Position numbers and translations under genes: made by a program. The notes under the pieces were generated by a model. It saw only the letters and a program-made list of their open reading frames with translations, had not been told where the DNA came from and ran no database searches. From Bradyrhizobium barranii subsp. apii (lineage in GTDB: Bacteria > Pseudomonadota > Alphaproteobacteria > Rhizobiales > Xanthobacteraceae), in NCBI RefSeq assembly GCF_011516635.5, contig NZ_CP096255.1:3842501-3906500 (forward strand): a DNA stretch of 64,000 nucleotides. Reading direction: 5' to 3'. Shown here one piece after another: positions 25,862 to 35,384 of the stretch. Numbering within the stretch: the first letter of the stretch is position 1; each line of letters opens with the position of its first letter.

Positions 25862-26390
25862 CGTGGATTGATGCCCGCTCCGGTTCGAGAAAATAGTCAG
25901 TGAGGCGCGGCCGCGCAGCACCGCGACGAGATCGATGGTCTCGGCGATCAGCGCTTTGAGAACGGTGAGGAGGGCTTCCTGGATGAGCTGCTCGAGGCGG
26001 CGAAGCACGCCCAGCGCCGTGCCGGCGTGAATCATTCCGGTCCCGCCGGGATGCCCCGTGCCCCAGGCTTTGAGCAGCTCCAAGGCTTCGCTGCTGCGGA
26101 CTTCGCCAATTTGAATTCGGTTGAGGCGCAGGGACGAGCGGACCAGATCAGACAGGGACGCGACGCAACGCCGTCCTTGGTGCGCAGCGCGACCGGGTTC
26201 CGCGCGCGGCATTGCAGCTCACACGTATCCTCGATTAGGACCACGCGATCGGCGGTGCCGGCGATCTCGGCCAGCAATGCGTTCGTCAGGGTGGTCTTGC
26301 CGGTCGAGGCGCCGCCGGCCACCAGGATGTTCCTGCGGGCGGCCACGGCTTCGCGGAGCACGCCTGCTTGTCCCGCCGTCAAGCAGCGGG
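25862..26390 (-). pseudogene. trbB: Remnant of conjugal transfer ATPase gene trbB
   Basis: The minus strand encodes, in two frames, the second half of a TrbB/VirB11-type ATPase. The first (from 26382) reads MTAGQAGVLREAVAARRNIL with P-loop GGASTGKTTLTNAL and VLIEDTCELQC; near 26170 the homology jumps frame to SLSDLVRSSLRLNRIQIGEV then LLKAWGTGHPGGTGMIHAGT. The N-terminal part and the C-terminal tail are missing or out of frame. TrbB powers assembly of a type IV conjugation apparatus; here it is dead and marks former integrative or plasmid DNA in the island. Confidence 0.8.
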
Positions 26391-26697
26391 AAAAAACCTG
26401 CCTCGACTGGATGCGGCCATGGACCTTCTCGCGCCAGCTCTGGTGGGGTCATCGCGTCCCGGCAGGAATCCAGAGCGGGGCATTCAAGCCTCGTCAAGCA
26501 ACTTGATGATCAAGGTCGCACCGACGATCAGCAACCTCCGAAGTCGTCGATTCCCGCGCTTTGATATCGCCCCAAGCCGCTGCGTTTGGATATCCGCGCT
26601 CAATGGCCTGCCGAGTGGCCCTGACGACATCGGCGCAATTGCCGTAGCGGATCAGACTGGCATAGACCTCGACTTCGCTGGTGAATGCACCGCCTAG
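26391..26697. other. Degenerate stretch between trbB remnant and IS701
   Basis: No intact gene. A minus-strand stretch (about 26700-26520) reads GAFTSEVEVYASLIRYGNCA and continues without a start or stop of its own; it looks like a protein fragment cut by the neighbouring IS, but I do not recognise it. Confidence 0.3.
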
Positions 26698-28218
26698 TAC
26701 GACTGAGTCACAAAACCGCAGGCTTTATCCGGCCGGAATCAGCGATGGTTGAAGCATGGACCATCAGCCGAGGAGGCTACATGAGCGGGCGTGGCACCAA
26801 GACCAGTGAGATGCGATTTGCGACGTATTTGGAAGGGCTTGCCAGCGTCATCGGTCATGCTGATCGGAAGGCACCGCTGCGCGACTATTGCGTCGGCCTC
26901 ATGGCCTGTGGCGGTCGTAAGAGCGTGGAGCCAATGGCGGCGATGACGGCTCCGGAACGGACGGCCGCCCAACATCAATCGCTGCTGCATTTCGTCGGCA
27001 GCGGCGCCTGGTCGGATGAGAAGGTGCTGGGCAAGGTACGAGAGATGGTCCTGCCGGCGATCGAACGCCAGGGCCCGATCGAAGCTTGGATCATCGATGA
27101 CACCGGATTTCCCAAGCAGGGGCGACATTCGGTTGGAGTTGCACGGCAATATTGCGGGCAGCTCGGCAAGCAGGATAATTGCCAGGTGGCGGTGTCATTA
27201 TCGATTGCCAATCACCACGCCAGCCTGCCTGTTGCCTACCGCCTTTATCTTCCGAAGGAATGGACTGAGGATTGCGATCGGCGGCGCAAGGTGGGCATTC
27301 CTGCCGAAGTCGGCTTCCGGACCAAGCCGGAGATCGCGCTGGAGCAGTTGCGGTGGGCCTGTGCGACCGGCCTTCCGCGTGGTGTCGTGCTGATGGACGC
27401 GGGCTATGCAACAACAGCGATCTGCGCACGGAGATCACGGCGCTGGGATTGACCTATGTGGCGGGTCTTCTGTCGAGCACAACGGTATGGGCGCCCGGCA
27501 CCGGTCCCTTGCCGCCGAAGCCATGGTCGGGCCGCGGCCGTCCCCCGAAACTGATGCGCCGCAACCGTCAGCGTCGGCCGGCCGCCGTTAAAGCGCTCGC
27601 GATCGGCCTGCCGGCCAAAGCTTGGCGCACCATCACGTGGCGGCAAGGAACGAACGAAAAGCTGAGCTCGCGCTTTGCCCGCGTGCGGGTCCGTGCCGCG
27701 CACCGTGATTATTGGCAAACCACCCAGCGGTTGGAGGAATGGTTGCTGATCGAATGGCCGAAAGGCGAGGACCAGCCTACCAAATACTGGCTCTCGACAT
27801 TGCCGGAGGATGTGGCATTCCGGACTCTCGTAGAGACGGCTAAATTGCGCTGGCGCATCGAACGCGACTATCAGGAACTCAAGCAGGAGGTCGGGCTTGG
27901 CCACTTCGAGGGACGCGGCTGGCGCGGCTTTCATCATCACGCAACGATGTGCATTGCAGCCTTCGGATTCCTGATCTCCGAGCGGGAGGCGTTTCCCCCC
28001 TCAGGCGCTCGGCGCGCCCGGCCGATCCCGCTCGCTCGCGTTTCCGCGGATTACAGACCCCGCGGTTCTGCCGCTACGGACCCAACGTCACATTCCAAAT
28101 TCGATCACGACGATGCGACGGCGACTCGAACAAGGGCTGGTCCGAACGTTGTCGAGATGTCCTTGTTGTGCAATCAAGTTCGCCCATTTCACAGACCACC
28201 GTTTGTGACGCAGTAAGA
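26698..28218 (+). mobile_element. IS701-family insertion sequence, defective
   Basis: Ends carry an inverted repeat: ACTGAGTCACAAA at 26702 and, on the other strand, ACTGCGTCACAAA ending at 28214. CTAG lies at 26694-26697 and TTAG at 28219-28222, both of the YTAR type used by IS701 elements, though not identical. About 1.52 kb, the normal size. The transposase gene inside has a one-base deletion. Confidence 0.72.
26745..28216 (+). pseudogene. IS701-family transposase with a one-base deletion
   Basis: The first frame (to about 27410) contains IEAWIIDDTGFPKQGRHSVG, the catalytic Asp region of IS701 transposases, and reaches GVVLMDAGYA. The homologous sequence then continues in another frame as NNSDLRTEITALGLTYVAG to the C-terminal WRIERDYQELKQEVGLGHFE, which holds the catalytic Glu. 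The junction reads GGCTATGCAACAACAGC where GGCTATGGCAACAACAGC would keep frame, so one G is missing near 27408. The element is not expected to move by itself. Confidence 0.82.
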
Positions 28219-28240
28219 TTAGTTGCAGCTCGAAGAACGT

Positions 28241-28308
28241 GGATGCCCGGGCCTTCGCCTCGCCGAAGCGGCTTCGGCCGCGCAGGCGGGACAAGCCCGG
28301 GCATGACG
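28241..28308. repeat. Palindromic intergenic repeat (TGCCCGGGCCT type)
   Basis: Arms ATGCCCGGGCCT and AAGCCCGGGCAT flank an inner GAAGCGGCTTC hairpin. It lies just past the right end of the island, between the IS701 element and the glycosyltransferase gene. Confidence 0.65.
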
Positions 28309-28439
28309 AAATCTCGCGAGTATTTGGATGCGATTGCCCCGCACGCCGGGCGAGGCCGAACACCATAAATTCAGGTGAGGGGGGTTCTCCAAGCGTCCGT
28401 CGGTCTGCTACGTGCTATTTGTTGCCGACGGGACATAAT

Positions 28440-29651
28440 GTGACATCACCGAATCTAACAGACAAACTTGGCCCGCACAGAGCCTTGTCGCTACGTGCGC
28501 CGCTCGATCTGCTCTTCCTGATCTGCTGCGTCCTCCTGACCGCCGACGTGCTCGTTCCCGAGATATTCGGCCACGGCAAGACCAAGGATTATGGGCTGTG
28601 GTACTGGGCCGGACAGCAGGTGCTGCACGGTGGATCGCTCTATCCCGACGAGATCGGCGAGTATTTCGAATTCATCTATCCACCGCTGCCGGCGATCCTG
28701 CTGGCGATCCCGAGCTGGTTCGGCAAGATCCCGCTCTATGTCGTGCTGTCGATCCTGAACGTGGCGGCATGGTGGTACACGGGCAACTTCTCCAATGCCA
28801 TGACGGGATCGGGCCGCAGGCCCGGCCCGTGGCTCGAAGCGCTGCCGGCCATCGTCACCGTGACCTTCGTGTTCGACATGTTCGACCTCGGCCAGCCGAA
28901 CCTCGTGCTGCTGGCGATGATGCTCTGGGGCTTCTGGTTGTTGCAGCGTCAACGGTCCTGGCTCGCGGGCTTCCTGTTCGCGCTCGCCACCGCCATCAAG
29001 GTGTTTCCGATCGCGGTGCTGCCCTATCTGATCTGGCGCAGGAAGTGGGCGGCCACCGTCGCGACGGTCGCTTTCACCGGCATCCTTCTCTATGTCGTGC
29101 CTGCACCGATCCGCGGCTTCGAGCGCAACGCGGCCGAGCTCAAGACCTGGTATCAGGGCATGGTCGGCACGAGCTCGGAAAAGGGCTTTGGCCAGCGCGA
29201 TGAGCAGAACTGGTCGTGGGTCAACCAGTCCCTCATTGCCGTCACGCACCGTCTGGTCCGGCCGATCAACTACAATCAGGAAGATCCCAGCAAGCCACCG
29301 CGCACGATGAATGTCATCGACGTCGACTACAAGACGGCGAACTTGATCGTGATGGCGTTGTCGGCGTTGCTCGGGCTCGGCTTCCTCGCGGTGATGCCGC
29401 CGCAAGCGCGGCGAACGGCGCGCTCGGATGCCGAGGAGCTCGGCATCCTGTTCTGCCTGATGACGGTGGCATCGCCGCTGGCACGGCAATACTACTTCAT
29501 GTGGCTGTTCTTCCCGATGACGGTGCTGATGCATCGCGCCGCCTTCGACGCGCGACCGAACGTGCGGCTGGGAACCTGGCTCGCGCTGGGCGCCGCCGGC
29601 ATCCTCATGCTGCTGTCGCTGCCGTGGTTTCCCAATGTCATCCAGGCCTAG
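28440..29651 (+). CDS. Polytopic glycosyltransferase, GT87/DUF2029 type
   Basis: 403 residues from the GTG at 28440, which gives a short hydrophilic N-terminus before the first membrane helix. There are about nine to ten membrane segments, with the acidic-aromatic loop GHGKTKDYGLWYWAGQQVLH and the FEFIYPPLPAIL pattern of DUF2029 (GT87) enzymes. These use a polyprenyl-phosphate sugar donor at the membrane; the acceptor here is unknown. The frame is open upstream, through a palindromic repeat, but that part has no coding character. Confidence 0.85.
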   Translation: MTSPNLTDKLGPHRALSLRAPLDLLFLICCVLLTADVLVPEIFGHGKTKDYGLWYWAGQQVLHGGSLYPDEIGEYFEFIYPPLPAILLAIPSWFGKIPLYVVLSILNVAAWWYTGNFSNAMTGSGRRPGPWLEALPAIVTVTFVFDMFDLGQPNLVLLAMMLWGFWLLQRQRSWLAGFLFALATAIKVFPIAVLPYLIWRRKWAATVATVAFTGILLYVVPAPIRGFERNAAELKTWYQGMVGTSSEKGFGQRDEQNWSWVNQSLIAVTHRLVRPINYNQEDPSKPPRTMNVIDVDYKTANLIVMALSALLGLGFLAVMPPQARRTARSDAEELGILFCLMTVASPLARQYYFMWLFFPMTVLMHRAAFDARPNVRLGTWLALGAAGILMLLSLPWFPNVIQA

Positions 29652-29792
29652 GGCAATAACCTTGTCGCGACCGCCATTCTTGCGGGTAGCCTCGCATGGC
29701 ACATCCGGCATCCGCCGGTTGCGGCTGGCTCCGAGGCGGCGGCAGCGCTAAAACCCGGTACCTCTTGAGACTCAAAAGTCAGGAATACGACC

Positions 29793-31187
29793 ATGGCCAA
29801 TGCGCAGCTTCAATCGGTGCTCGATCACATCGACAAGGATTTCGACAACAGCCTGGAGCGTCTGTTCTCGCTATTGCGGATCAAGTCGATCTCTGCGGAT
29901 CCGGCTTTTGCCGCCGACTGCAAGGCCGCGGCCGAGCATCTCGCCAAGGACATCGCGAGCCTCGGTGTCGCCACTGAAGTGCGCCCGACCGCCGGCCATC
30001 CCGCCATCGTCGGCAAGACCGGGGCCGGCGGACGGCCGCATGTGATTTTCTACGGACATTACGACGTGCAGCCGGTCGATCCGCTCGATCTCTGGCACCG
30101 TCCGCCGTTCGAGCCTGCCGTTACCGACCATGCCGACGGCCGCAAGATCATCGTCGCGCGCGGTGCCGAGGACGACAAGGGCCAGGTCATGACCTTCGTC
30201 GAGGCCTGCCGCGCCTGGAAGATAGTGACGGGCTCGCTGCCGATCGACATCACCTTCCTGATCGAAGGCGAGGAGGAGGTCGGCTCCAAGAATTTCGTGC
30301 CGTTCATCGAGGCCAACAAGGACGAATTCAAAGCGGACTACGTGCTGGTCTGCGACACCGGCATGTGGGATCGCAACACGCCCGCGATCACGACGTCGCT
30401 GCGCGGTCTGCTCTATGAGGAGCTGAAGATCACCGCCGCCAATCGTGATTTGCATTCCGGCGTGTTCGGCGGCAGCGCGATGAACCCGATCCGGGTGCTG
30501 ACGAAAATCCTGGGCGGCCTGTTCGACGACGACAACCGCATCACCATCCCCGGCTTCTATGACGGCGTGAAGGATCTACCACCCGATATCCTGGAGCAGT
30601 GGAAGAAGCTCAATCTCACGCCGGAGATGTTCCTCAAGCCGATCGGCCTGTCGATCCCCGCCGGCGAGAAGGGCCGGCTGCTGATCGAGCAGGCCTCCTC
30701 GCGTCCGACCTGCGACGTCAACGGCATCTGGGGCGGCTATATCGGCGAAGGCTCCAAGACAGTGATCCCGTCGCACGCCTCGGCCAAGGTCTCGTTCCGC
30801 CTGGTCGAGGGGCAGGATCCCCAAAAAATCCGCAAGGCTTTTCGCGACTACGTGACGGCGCGTATCCCCGGCGACTGCAAGGTCGAGTTCGGCGATCATT
30901 CCGCCGCGCCCGCGGTGGCGCTCGACTGGAACATGAAACCGCTCGCGGCCGCCAGCAAGGCGCTGACCGAGGAGTGGGGCAAGGAGACCGTGCTGATGGG
31001 CTCGGGCGCCTCGATCCCGATCGTCGCCGATTTCAAGCGGACGCTTGGACTCGACTCGCTGCTGGTCGGCTTCGGATTGGACGACGACAACATCCATTCG
31101 CCGAACGAGAAATACGACCTCCGCAGTTTCCAGAAGGGCATCCGCTCCTGGGCGCGGATCCTCGCGGCGCTGGCGGACGTGAAATAG
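29793..31187 (+). CDS. M20-family metallopeptidase (dipeptidase-like)
   Basis: 464 residues. The metal-site signatures of M20 peptidases are in order: GHYDVQPVDP (first His and Asp) near residue 88, RGAEDDKGQ near 124, LIEGEEEVGS (catalytic Glu pair) near 156, the dimerisation-domain HSGVFGG near 228, and a C-terminal His in DNIHSPNEKYD. The size and the HYDVQP form are close to the dipeptidase and carnosinase-like group. It is probably cytoplasmic, as no signal peptide is seen. A palindromic repeat directly follows. Confidence 0.92.
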   Translation: MANAQLQSVLDHIDKDFDNSLERLFSLLRIKSISADPAFAADCKAAAEHLAKDIASLGVATEVRPTAGHPAIVGKTGAGGRPHVIFYGHYDVQPVDPLDLWHRPPFEPAVTDHADGRKIIVARGAEDDKGQVMTFVEACRAWKIVTGSLPIDITFLIEGEEEVGSKNFVPFIEANKDEFKADYVLVCDTGMWDRNTPAITTSLRGLLYEELKITAANRDLHSGVFGGSAMNPIRVLTKILGGLFDDDNRITIPGFYDGVKDLPPDILEQWKKLNLTPEMFLKPIGLSIPAGEKGRLLIEQASSRPTCDVNGIWGGYIGEGSKTVIPSHASAKVSFRLVEGQDPQKIRKAFRDYVTARIPGDCKVEFGDHSAAPAVALDWNMKPLAAASKALTEEWGKETVLMGSGASIPIVADFKRTLGLDSLLVGFGLDDDNIHSPNEKYDLRSFQKGIRSWARILAALADVK

Positions 31188-31196
31188 GCGCGGTGC

Positions 31197-31323
31197 CGTA
31201 GGGTGGGCAAAGGCGCTCTTGCGCCGTGCCCACCATCTCTCCGCGATCGCGATAGAAGAGGTGGGCACGCTTCCGCCTTCGGTCTTCGAGCTACGGCGGA
31301 CAAGTCGCTTTGCCCACCCTACG
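31197..31323. repeat. CGTAGGGTGGGCAAAG palindromic repeat, copy B
   Basis: Starts CGTAGGGTGGGCAAAGGCGC and ends CGCTTTGCCCACCCTACG, with inner CGTGCCCACCATCT and GAGGTGGGCACGC arms. It shares an internal CTTCCGCCTTCG-N-TCTTCGAGCTACGGCGGAC segment with copy C at 37780-37905 that copy A lacks. Confidence 0.85.
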
Positions 31324-31336
31324 AAGACCCTCTCCT

Positions 31337-31422
31337 CGTCATTGCGAGCGTAGCGAAGCAATCCAGAATCCCTCCACGGGCACAGTCTGGATTGCTTCGT
31401 CGCTTCGCTCCTCGAAATGACG
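31337..31422. repeat. Palindromic repeat (CGTCATTGCGAGCG type)
   Basis: Left arm CGTCATTGCGAGCGTAGCGA then AGCAATCCAGA; right arm TCTGGATTGCTTCG then GAAATGACG. A large hairpin directly next to copy B of the CGTAGGG repeat. Non-coding. Confidence 0.75.
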
Positions 31423-31430
31423 GCGCAAAT

Positions 31431-31461
31431 AAAAACGCCGCCCGGAATTGGGCGGCGTTTC
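31431..31461 (-). terminator. Rho-independent terminator of the class II aldolase gene
   Basis: On the minus strand the sequence reads AAACGCCGCCC-AATTCC-GGGCGGCGTTTTTATTT: an 11-bp stem, six-base loop and a T-run. It lies 56 bases after the aldolase stop codon. Confidence 0.8.
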
Positions 31462-31517
31462 ATTCCAAAAGGCGTAGAGGTTCGTTGAACGCTACCCTAC
31501 ACCAAATCCGGAAAATC

Positions 31518-32297
31518 TCAAGACCGGTAGCCCGGAAGCTCGCGGTCGAGCTTGCGCAGCAGCGGCGGCCAGACCAGGTTGGTGGCGCGCAGCTCGGCGC
31601 GGTCGCGGTTGGCGAGCAGCTCGGTGTTCTTCTCGATCGCAATCTCCTCAACCGGGTAGACCGGCGTGCCCAGCGCGCGCGTGCGCACCTGCATCGAGCA
31701 GGCGCGCTCGAGATGGTACATGCGCTCGAACGCGGAGGCGACCGACCGGCCGACCGTCAGCGTGCCGTGGTTACGCAGCAGCATGTGGTTATGGTCGCCG
31801 AGGTCTTTCTGCAGCCGCGGCCGCTCGTCGTGGTCGAGTGCGATGCCCTCATAGTCGTGATAGGCGAGGTCGTGGGTGACGAGCTGGGCGGTCTGGTTCA
31901 GCGGCAGCAGCCCTTCCGCGCTGCTCGACACCGCGGTGCCGTCGAGCGTGTGGAGATGCAGCACGCAGATTGCGTCCTCGCGCACCTCGTGGATCGCCGA
32001 ATGGATGGTGAAGCCGGCCGGGTTGATGCTGTACTCGCTCTCGGAGAGCTGGTTGCCGTGCAGGTCGACCTTGACGAGGCTCGATGCCGTGATCTCGTCG
32101 AACATCAGTCCGTAGGGGTTGATGAGGAAGTGATGGTCGGGGCCGGGCACGCGCGCCGAAATGTGGGTGTCGACCAGATCGTCCCAGCCGTACAGCGAGA
32201 CGAGGCGGTAGCAGGCGGCGAGATTGACCCGTTGCTGCCACTCCGCCTCCGTCATGTTCGACGGCACTTCCTTCAGGCGCGCTTCCGCTGGCGACAT
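31518..32297 (-). CDS. Class II aldolase/adducin-domain protein
   Basis: 259 residues. Class II aldolase features are visible: GWDDLVDTHISARVPG near residue 40, the zinc-binding HLHTLDGTAV (two His) near residue 114, and LLRNHGTLTVGRSVASAF near residue 175 with the third His. Family members cleave sugar phosphates (such as fuculose phosphate) or do unrelated dehydrations and decarboxylations; nothing nearby shows the substrate. It stands alone on the minus strand with its own terminator. Confidence 0.9.
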   Translation of the reverse strand: MSPAEARLKEVPSNMTEAEWQQRVNLAACYRLVSLYGWDDLVDTHISARVPGPDHHFLINPYGLMFDEITASSLVKVDLHGNQLSESEYSINPAGFTIHSAIHEVREDAICVLHLHTLDGTAVSSSAEGLLPLNQTAQLVTHDLAYHDYEGIALDHDERPRLQKDLGDHNHMLLRNHGTLTVGRSVASAFERMYHLERACSMQVRTRALGTPVYPVEEIAIEKNTELLANRDRAELRATNLVWPPLLRKLDRELPGYRS

Positions 32298-32384
32298 GGC
32301 TTATCTCTCCGAACATCGTTGTTGCGGGGAGGGAGCGTAGTCGCGGGTGAGGCTGGCGGCAAGGCGGTCAAATCGCAGCAGCCA

Positions 32385-32456
32385 CGCGTAGCCCGCATGG
32401 AGCCAACGGGTCGGCGCGAAGCGCCGCCCGATGACAGGCTCCGCGAAATGCGGGTG
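32385..32456. repeat. Palindromic repeat (GTAGCCCGCATGGAGC type)
   Basis: Left arm GTAGCCCGCATGGAGCCAAC and right arm GACAGGCTCCGCGAAATGCGGGT pair around GGCGCGAAGCGCC. It lies between two minus-strand genes. Non-coding. Confidence 0.65.
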
Positions 32457-32484
32457 GCCTTCCGAAAGGTCCCGGAGAAAACTA

Positions 32485-34134
32485 TTACGGCGCCGGGATC
32501 GACAGCAGGCTGGAAATGCTGCGGCCGCGGATGTCGTAGACGCGGGCGAACACCACGTCGTCGCGCTTGATCTCGACCATCACGGGCGCGGTGAGGCCCT
32601 TGCAGTAGAACTCGCCGAGCGTCATCGCGAAATCGGCCGCGTTGGAATCCCAGCCGATGGTGAAGTCGGGCCCGAGCGCGACCTGGGCCGGGCGCTGCGG
32701 ACCGCACACCGCGACCTTCCATTTACGGTTGCCCGGCGCCACTTCCTGCCGCTCGACGATCTGCTCGCGCAGTTCGTCCGAGGCCTGCTTCAGCGCAAGG
32801 CCCCAATAGTCCAGCATGAAGCGGTCGTCGGCGCCGCGCACGGTGCCGGCGATGTGGTTGAAGTGCGTGTATTGATAGGGATGCAGCCGGATCATCTCGG
32901 CCAGCGACAGCGCGAGGCCGAAGCAGAAGGTCGCGAGCACGACGGGCTGCCAGGTGCGGTGGTTGGTGCGCAGGCGCTCCATGGCCCAGGCAAAGGCGAC
33001 GCCGCCAAGCACCGCCATCGGCGGGATCACGAAGACGAAGTGGCGAATGCCGTTGTACAGCGCCGGCCGCTTCACCATCGCGATCGCGAGCGGCAGGGTC
33101 GCCGCCAGCGTCAGCATCAAGAGGATGGTCTTGCGGCGGGCCGGAACCTCGCGGCGCGGCAGCATCGCGAAGGTGCTGACCACGGCGCCGCCCATCAGCA
33201 CCAGCATCACCTCGGGAAGCTGCAGCGCGAACAGCGTCGGCAGATAGGACCAGGGCATGTCGGGCACGGACACGATCGCGCCGTCGAACATCTCCTTCCA
33301 GGGCTTCTCGAAGAAGTGCGAGAAATAGGTCAGGGCCTCGAAGGGATTGCCGGGCTCCATGATCGACCACGGCCAGATCAGGCCCATCACGAGATAGCCG
33401 AACACGAGGCCGGGCAGCAGCACGTAGACGACATGGGCGAAGCGGCGGGCTGCTTCGCGGGCGCCTTCGGTGCGCAGTTCCTCCAGGAACAACGGCATGA
33501 AGCCGATCATGGCGTAGACCAGCGCGAGGCCGCCGAGGACGCGGCAGCCGAGCGAGAGGCCGGCACCCAGGCCGACGATCAGGATCGTGCGCGGCGACGG
33601 CTGCGGATATTCCTCGGCGAGACGGACGAGGCCCAGCATCAGGATGATCATGGCCACCGCGAAGGGCGCATCCTTCGGATTCATAAACATGTGGCCGTAG
33701 AAGATCGGGCAGAGCGCGAGCAGCAACAGCGCGGCAAGACCGGCAAGGGGCCCGCCGATGCGGCGGCCGAGCCGCCACGTCACCGCAAGCCCGATCACGC
33801 CGACCGTGGCGCCGAGCAGGCGTCGCGTCTCGAACAGCTCGAGCGGAATGACCTTGTGCAGGAGAGCCGCGACCATGTCGAAGCCGCCGCCATACATGTA
33901 GAGATTCGCGAAGGAGAGCGCCGCGGTGTCCCTGAAGCCGGAACCGAACATGCGCAGCAGCAGGTCGGCATATTCAGCGTGGGTGTAATCGTCCCAGCCG
34001 AGCCCGTAGTCGCGGAAGGTCAAGCCTGCAATGACGGCGACCGCAGCGAGCACCAGCATGGCGAGATCGTCGCAAGTCCGTTCAACCGAGCGCCGCAGAG
34101 GCGTGTCGATCGCCGAAGTCGTGATGGATGTCAT
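32485..34134 (-). CDS. Polytopic membrane glycosyltransferase (GT39/ArnT-like)
   Basis: 549 residues with about eleven membrane helices. The first luminal loop has the acidic motif LGWDDYTHAEYADL typical of GT-C enzymes, followed by GHMFMNPKDAPFA, where PKD is a second conserved acidic spot. A soluble C-terminal domain of roughly 120 residues follows the last helix. Such enzymes move a sugar from a polyprenyl-phosphate carrier to lipid or protein on the outer side of the inner membrane. The acceptor is unknown. A copy of the 936-bp IS lies 155 bases upstream of its start. Confidence 0.85.
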   Translation of the reverse strand: MTSITTSAIDTPLRRSVERTCDDLAMLVLAAVAVIAGLTFRDYGLGWDDYTHAEYADLLLRMFGSGFRDTAALSFANLYMYGGGFDMVAALLHKVIPLELFETRRLLGATVGVIGLAVTWRLGRRIGGPLAGLAALLLLALCPIFYGHMFMNPKDAPFAVAMIILMLGLVRLAEEYPQPSPRTILIVGLGAGLSLGCRVLGGLALVYAMIGFMPLFLEELRTEGAREAARRFAHVVYVLLPGLVFGYLVMGLIWPWSIMEPGNPFEALTYFSHFFEKPWKEMFDGAIVSVPDMPWSYLPTLFALQLPEVMLVLMGGAVVSTFAMLPRREVPARRKTILLMLTLAATLPLAIAMVKRPALYNGIRHFVFVIPPMAVLGGVAFAWAMERLRTNHRTWQPVVLATFCFGLALSLAEMIRLHPYQYTHFNHIAGTVRGADDRFMLDYWGLALKQASDELREQIVERQEVAPGNRKWKVAVCGPQRPAQVALGPDFTIGWDSNAADFAMTLGEFYCKGLTAPVMVEIKRDDVVFARVYDIRGRSISSLLSIPAP

Positions 34135-34289
34135 GGCTATTGGTGACCCGGAATCCCCTCTTGGCCCTGCTGGTGCCCGCGGGCCACTTCCCCGGAATCC
34201 CTATAGCGCAGTTCCATTACCAAGTAATTGGGCATTATGGCTAAAATCCTGATGCGACGCAGCAAATCCAGACAGTTGAGAGCAGCTTA

Positions 34290-35225
34290 GAGTCTGTCCG
34301 GAAAGATTACCTTGGATTGCATAGCTTTCGCAGCATGAGTCGGATGGAGGCCAGCTTGAGAAAGGCGAGCGCCCTGTGATTGAAGCATTCCCAATCTTTG
34401 GACAGTCTTCGGCATCGCCCGAGCCAGGCAAAGGTACGCTCGACGATCCAGCGTTTGGGCAAGACGACGAAACGGTGAGCCTGATCGGAGCGTTTGACGA
34501 TTTCGAGGTTCACGCGCTTCAGAGCGCTACGCAGCCCCTTCTGGAAATGTGGCCCTTGATATCCGCCGTCGGCGTAGAGCTTCAGAAGAAAGGGATAGAG
34601 GCCGAACAACGTTGCCATCAGGAGCACGCCGCCGTCGCGATCCTGGATGTCCGCCGCATGCACGATGGCGTGCATCAAGAGGCCTTGCGTGTCGACGAGA
34701 ATGTGCCGCTTCTTGCCCTTGATCTTCTTGCCCGCGTCGTAGCCATGGAGATCATGAGGCCCCCTTTTTCAGCGCTTTTCACGCTCTGGCTATCGATGAT
34801 GGCGGCGGTGGGAGAAGCCTCGCGCTCGGCCCTTTCGCGACATTCGACATAGAGGGCGTGATGAATTTTATCGAGCGTGCCGTTCCAGCTCCACAGATCG
34901 AAGTAGCCATACAGCGTCGAGCGCGGCGGCAGGTCCTTGGGGATCGCGCGCCACTGGCAACCTGTGCTCAGGATGTACATCAGCCCGTTGGCAATCTCGC
35001 GCAGGTCCACCGTACGCTTGTTGCCGCCGCGCTTGGCCGGCGGGATGCGAGGCGCGATCAGCGCCCACTCCTCGTCGGTCAAGTCGCTCGGATAGCGCAG
35101 GCGGCTGCGGTCGTAGCGTGCACGGTTCTCGGTAGTCCACATTGGCGGCGCGTCCCCATCGAATCAGGCCGCTCACCTTGAATCACAACCGATTCATTCG
35201 ACTCAACATGTTTTGGAACAGACAC
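34290..35225 (-). mobile_element. IS5-family (IS427-group) insertion sequence, copy 2
   Basis: 936 bases with the same ends as copy 1 and flanking TTA at 34287-34289 and 35226-35228. As far as I can read it is base-for-base the same as copy 3 and in the same orientation. It sits in the divergent region between the GT39-like gene and the proline-rich membrane protein gene, so it may affect the promoters of both. Confidence 0.92.
34307..35142 (-). CDS. IS5-family transposase, two overlapping frames (copy 2)
   Basis: First frame 35142 to 34675 (155 residues), second frame 34678 to 34307 (123 residues). The proteins are the same as those of copy 1, with the change of frame at the same AAAAAGGGGG tract. 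Sharing of this arrangement by all copies fits a functional programmed frameshift. Confidence 0.85.
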
Positions 35226-35384
35226 TTAGAAGTAGCGGGCCGTAGCTGAAGGGAATGTGAATAAGTCCCTGATATCCTTCCCTTTAGGAACGCAGGCTCT
35301 AATTCGCCGTTGGCGTGGAACACCGTATGACGGTATCGTGGCGCAACGGGTGTCGCGCACGGCTGGCGACCAGGGGTGAGTTCG

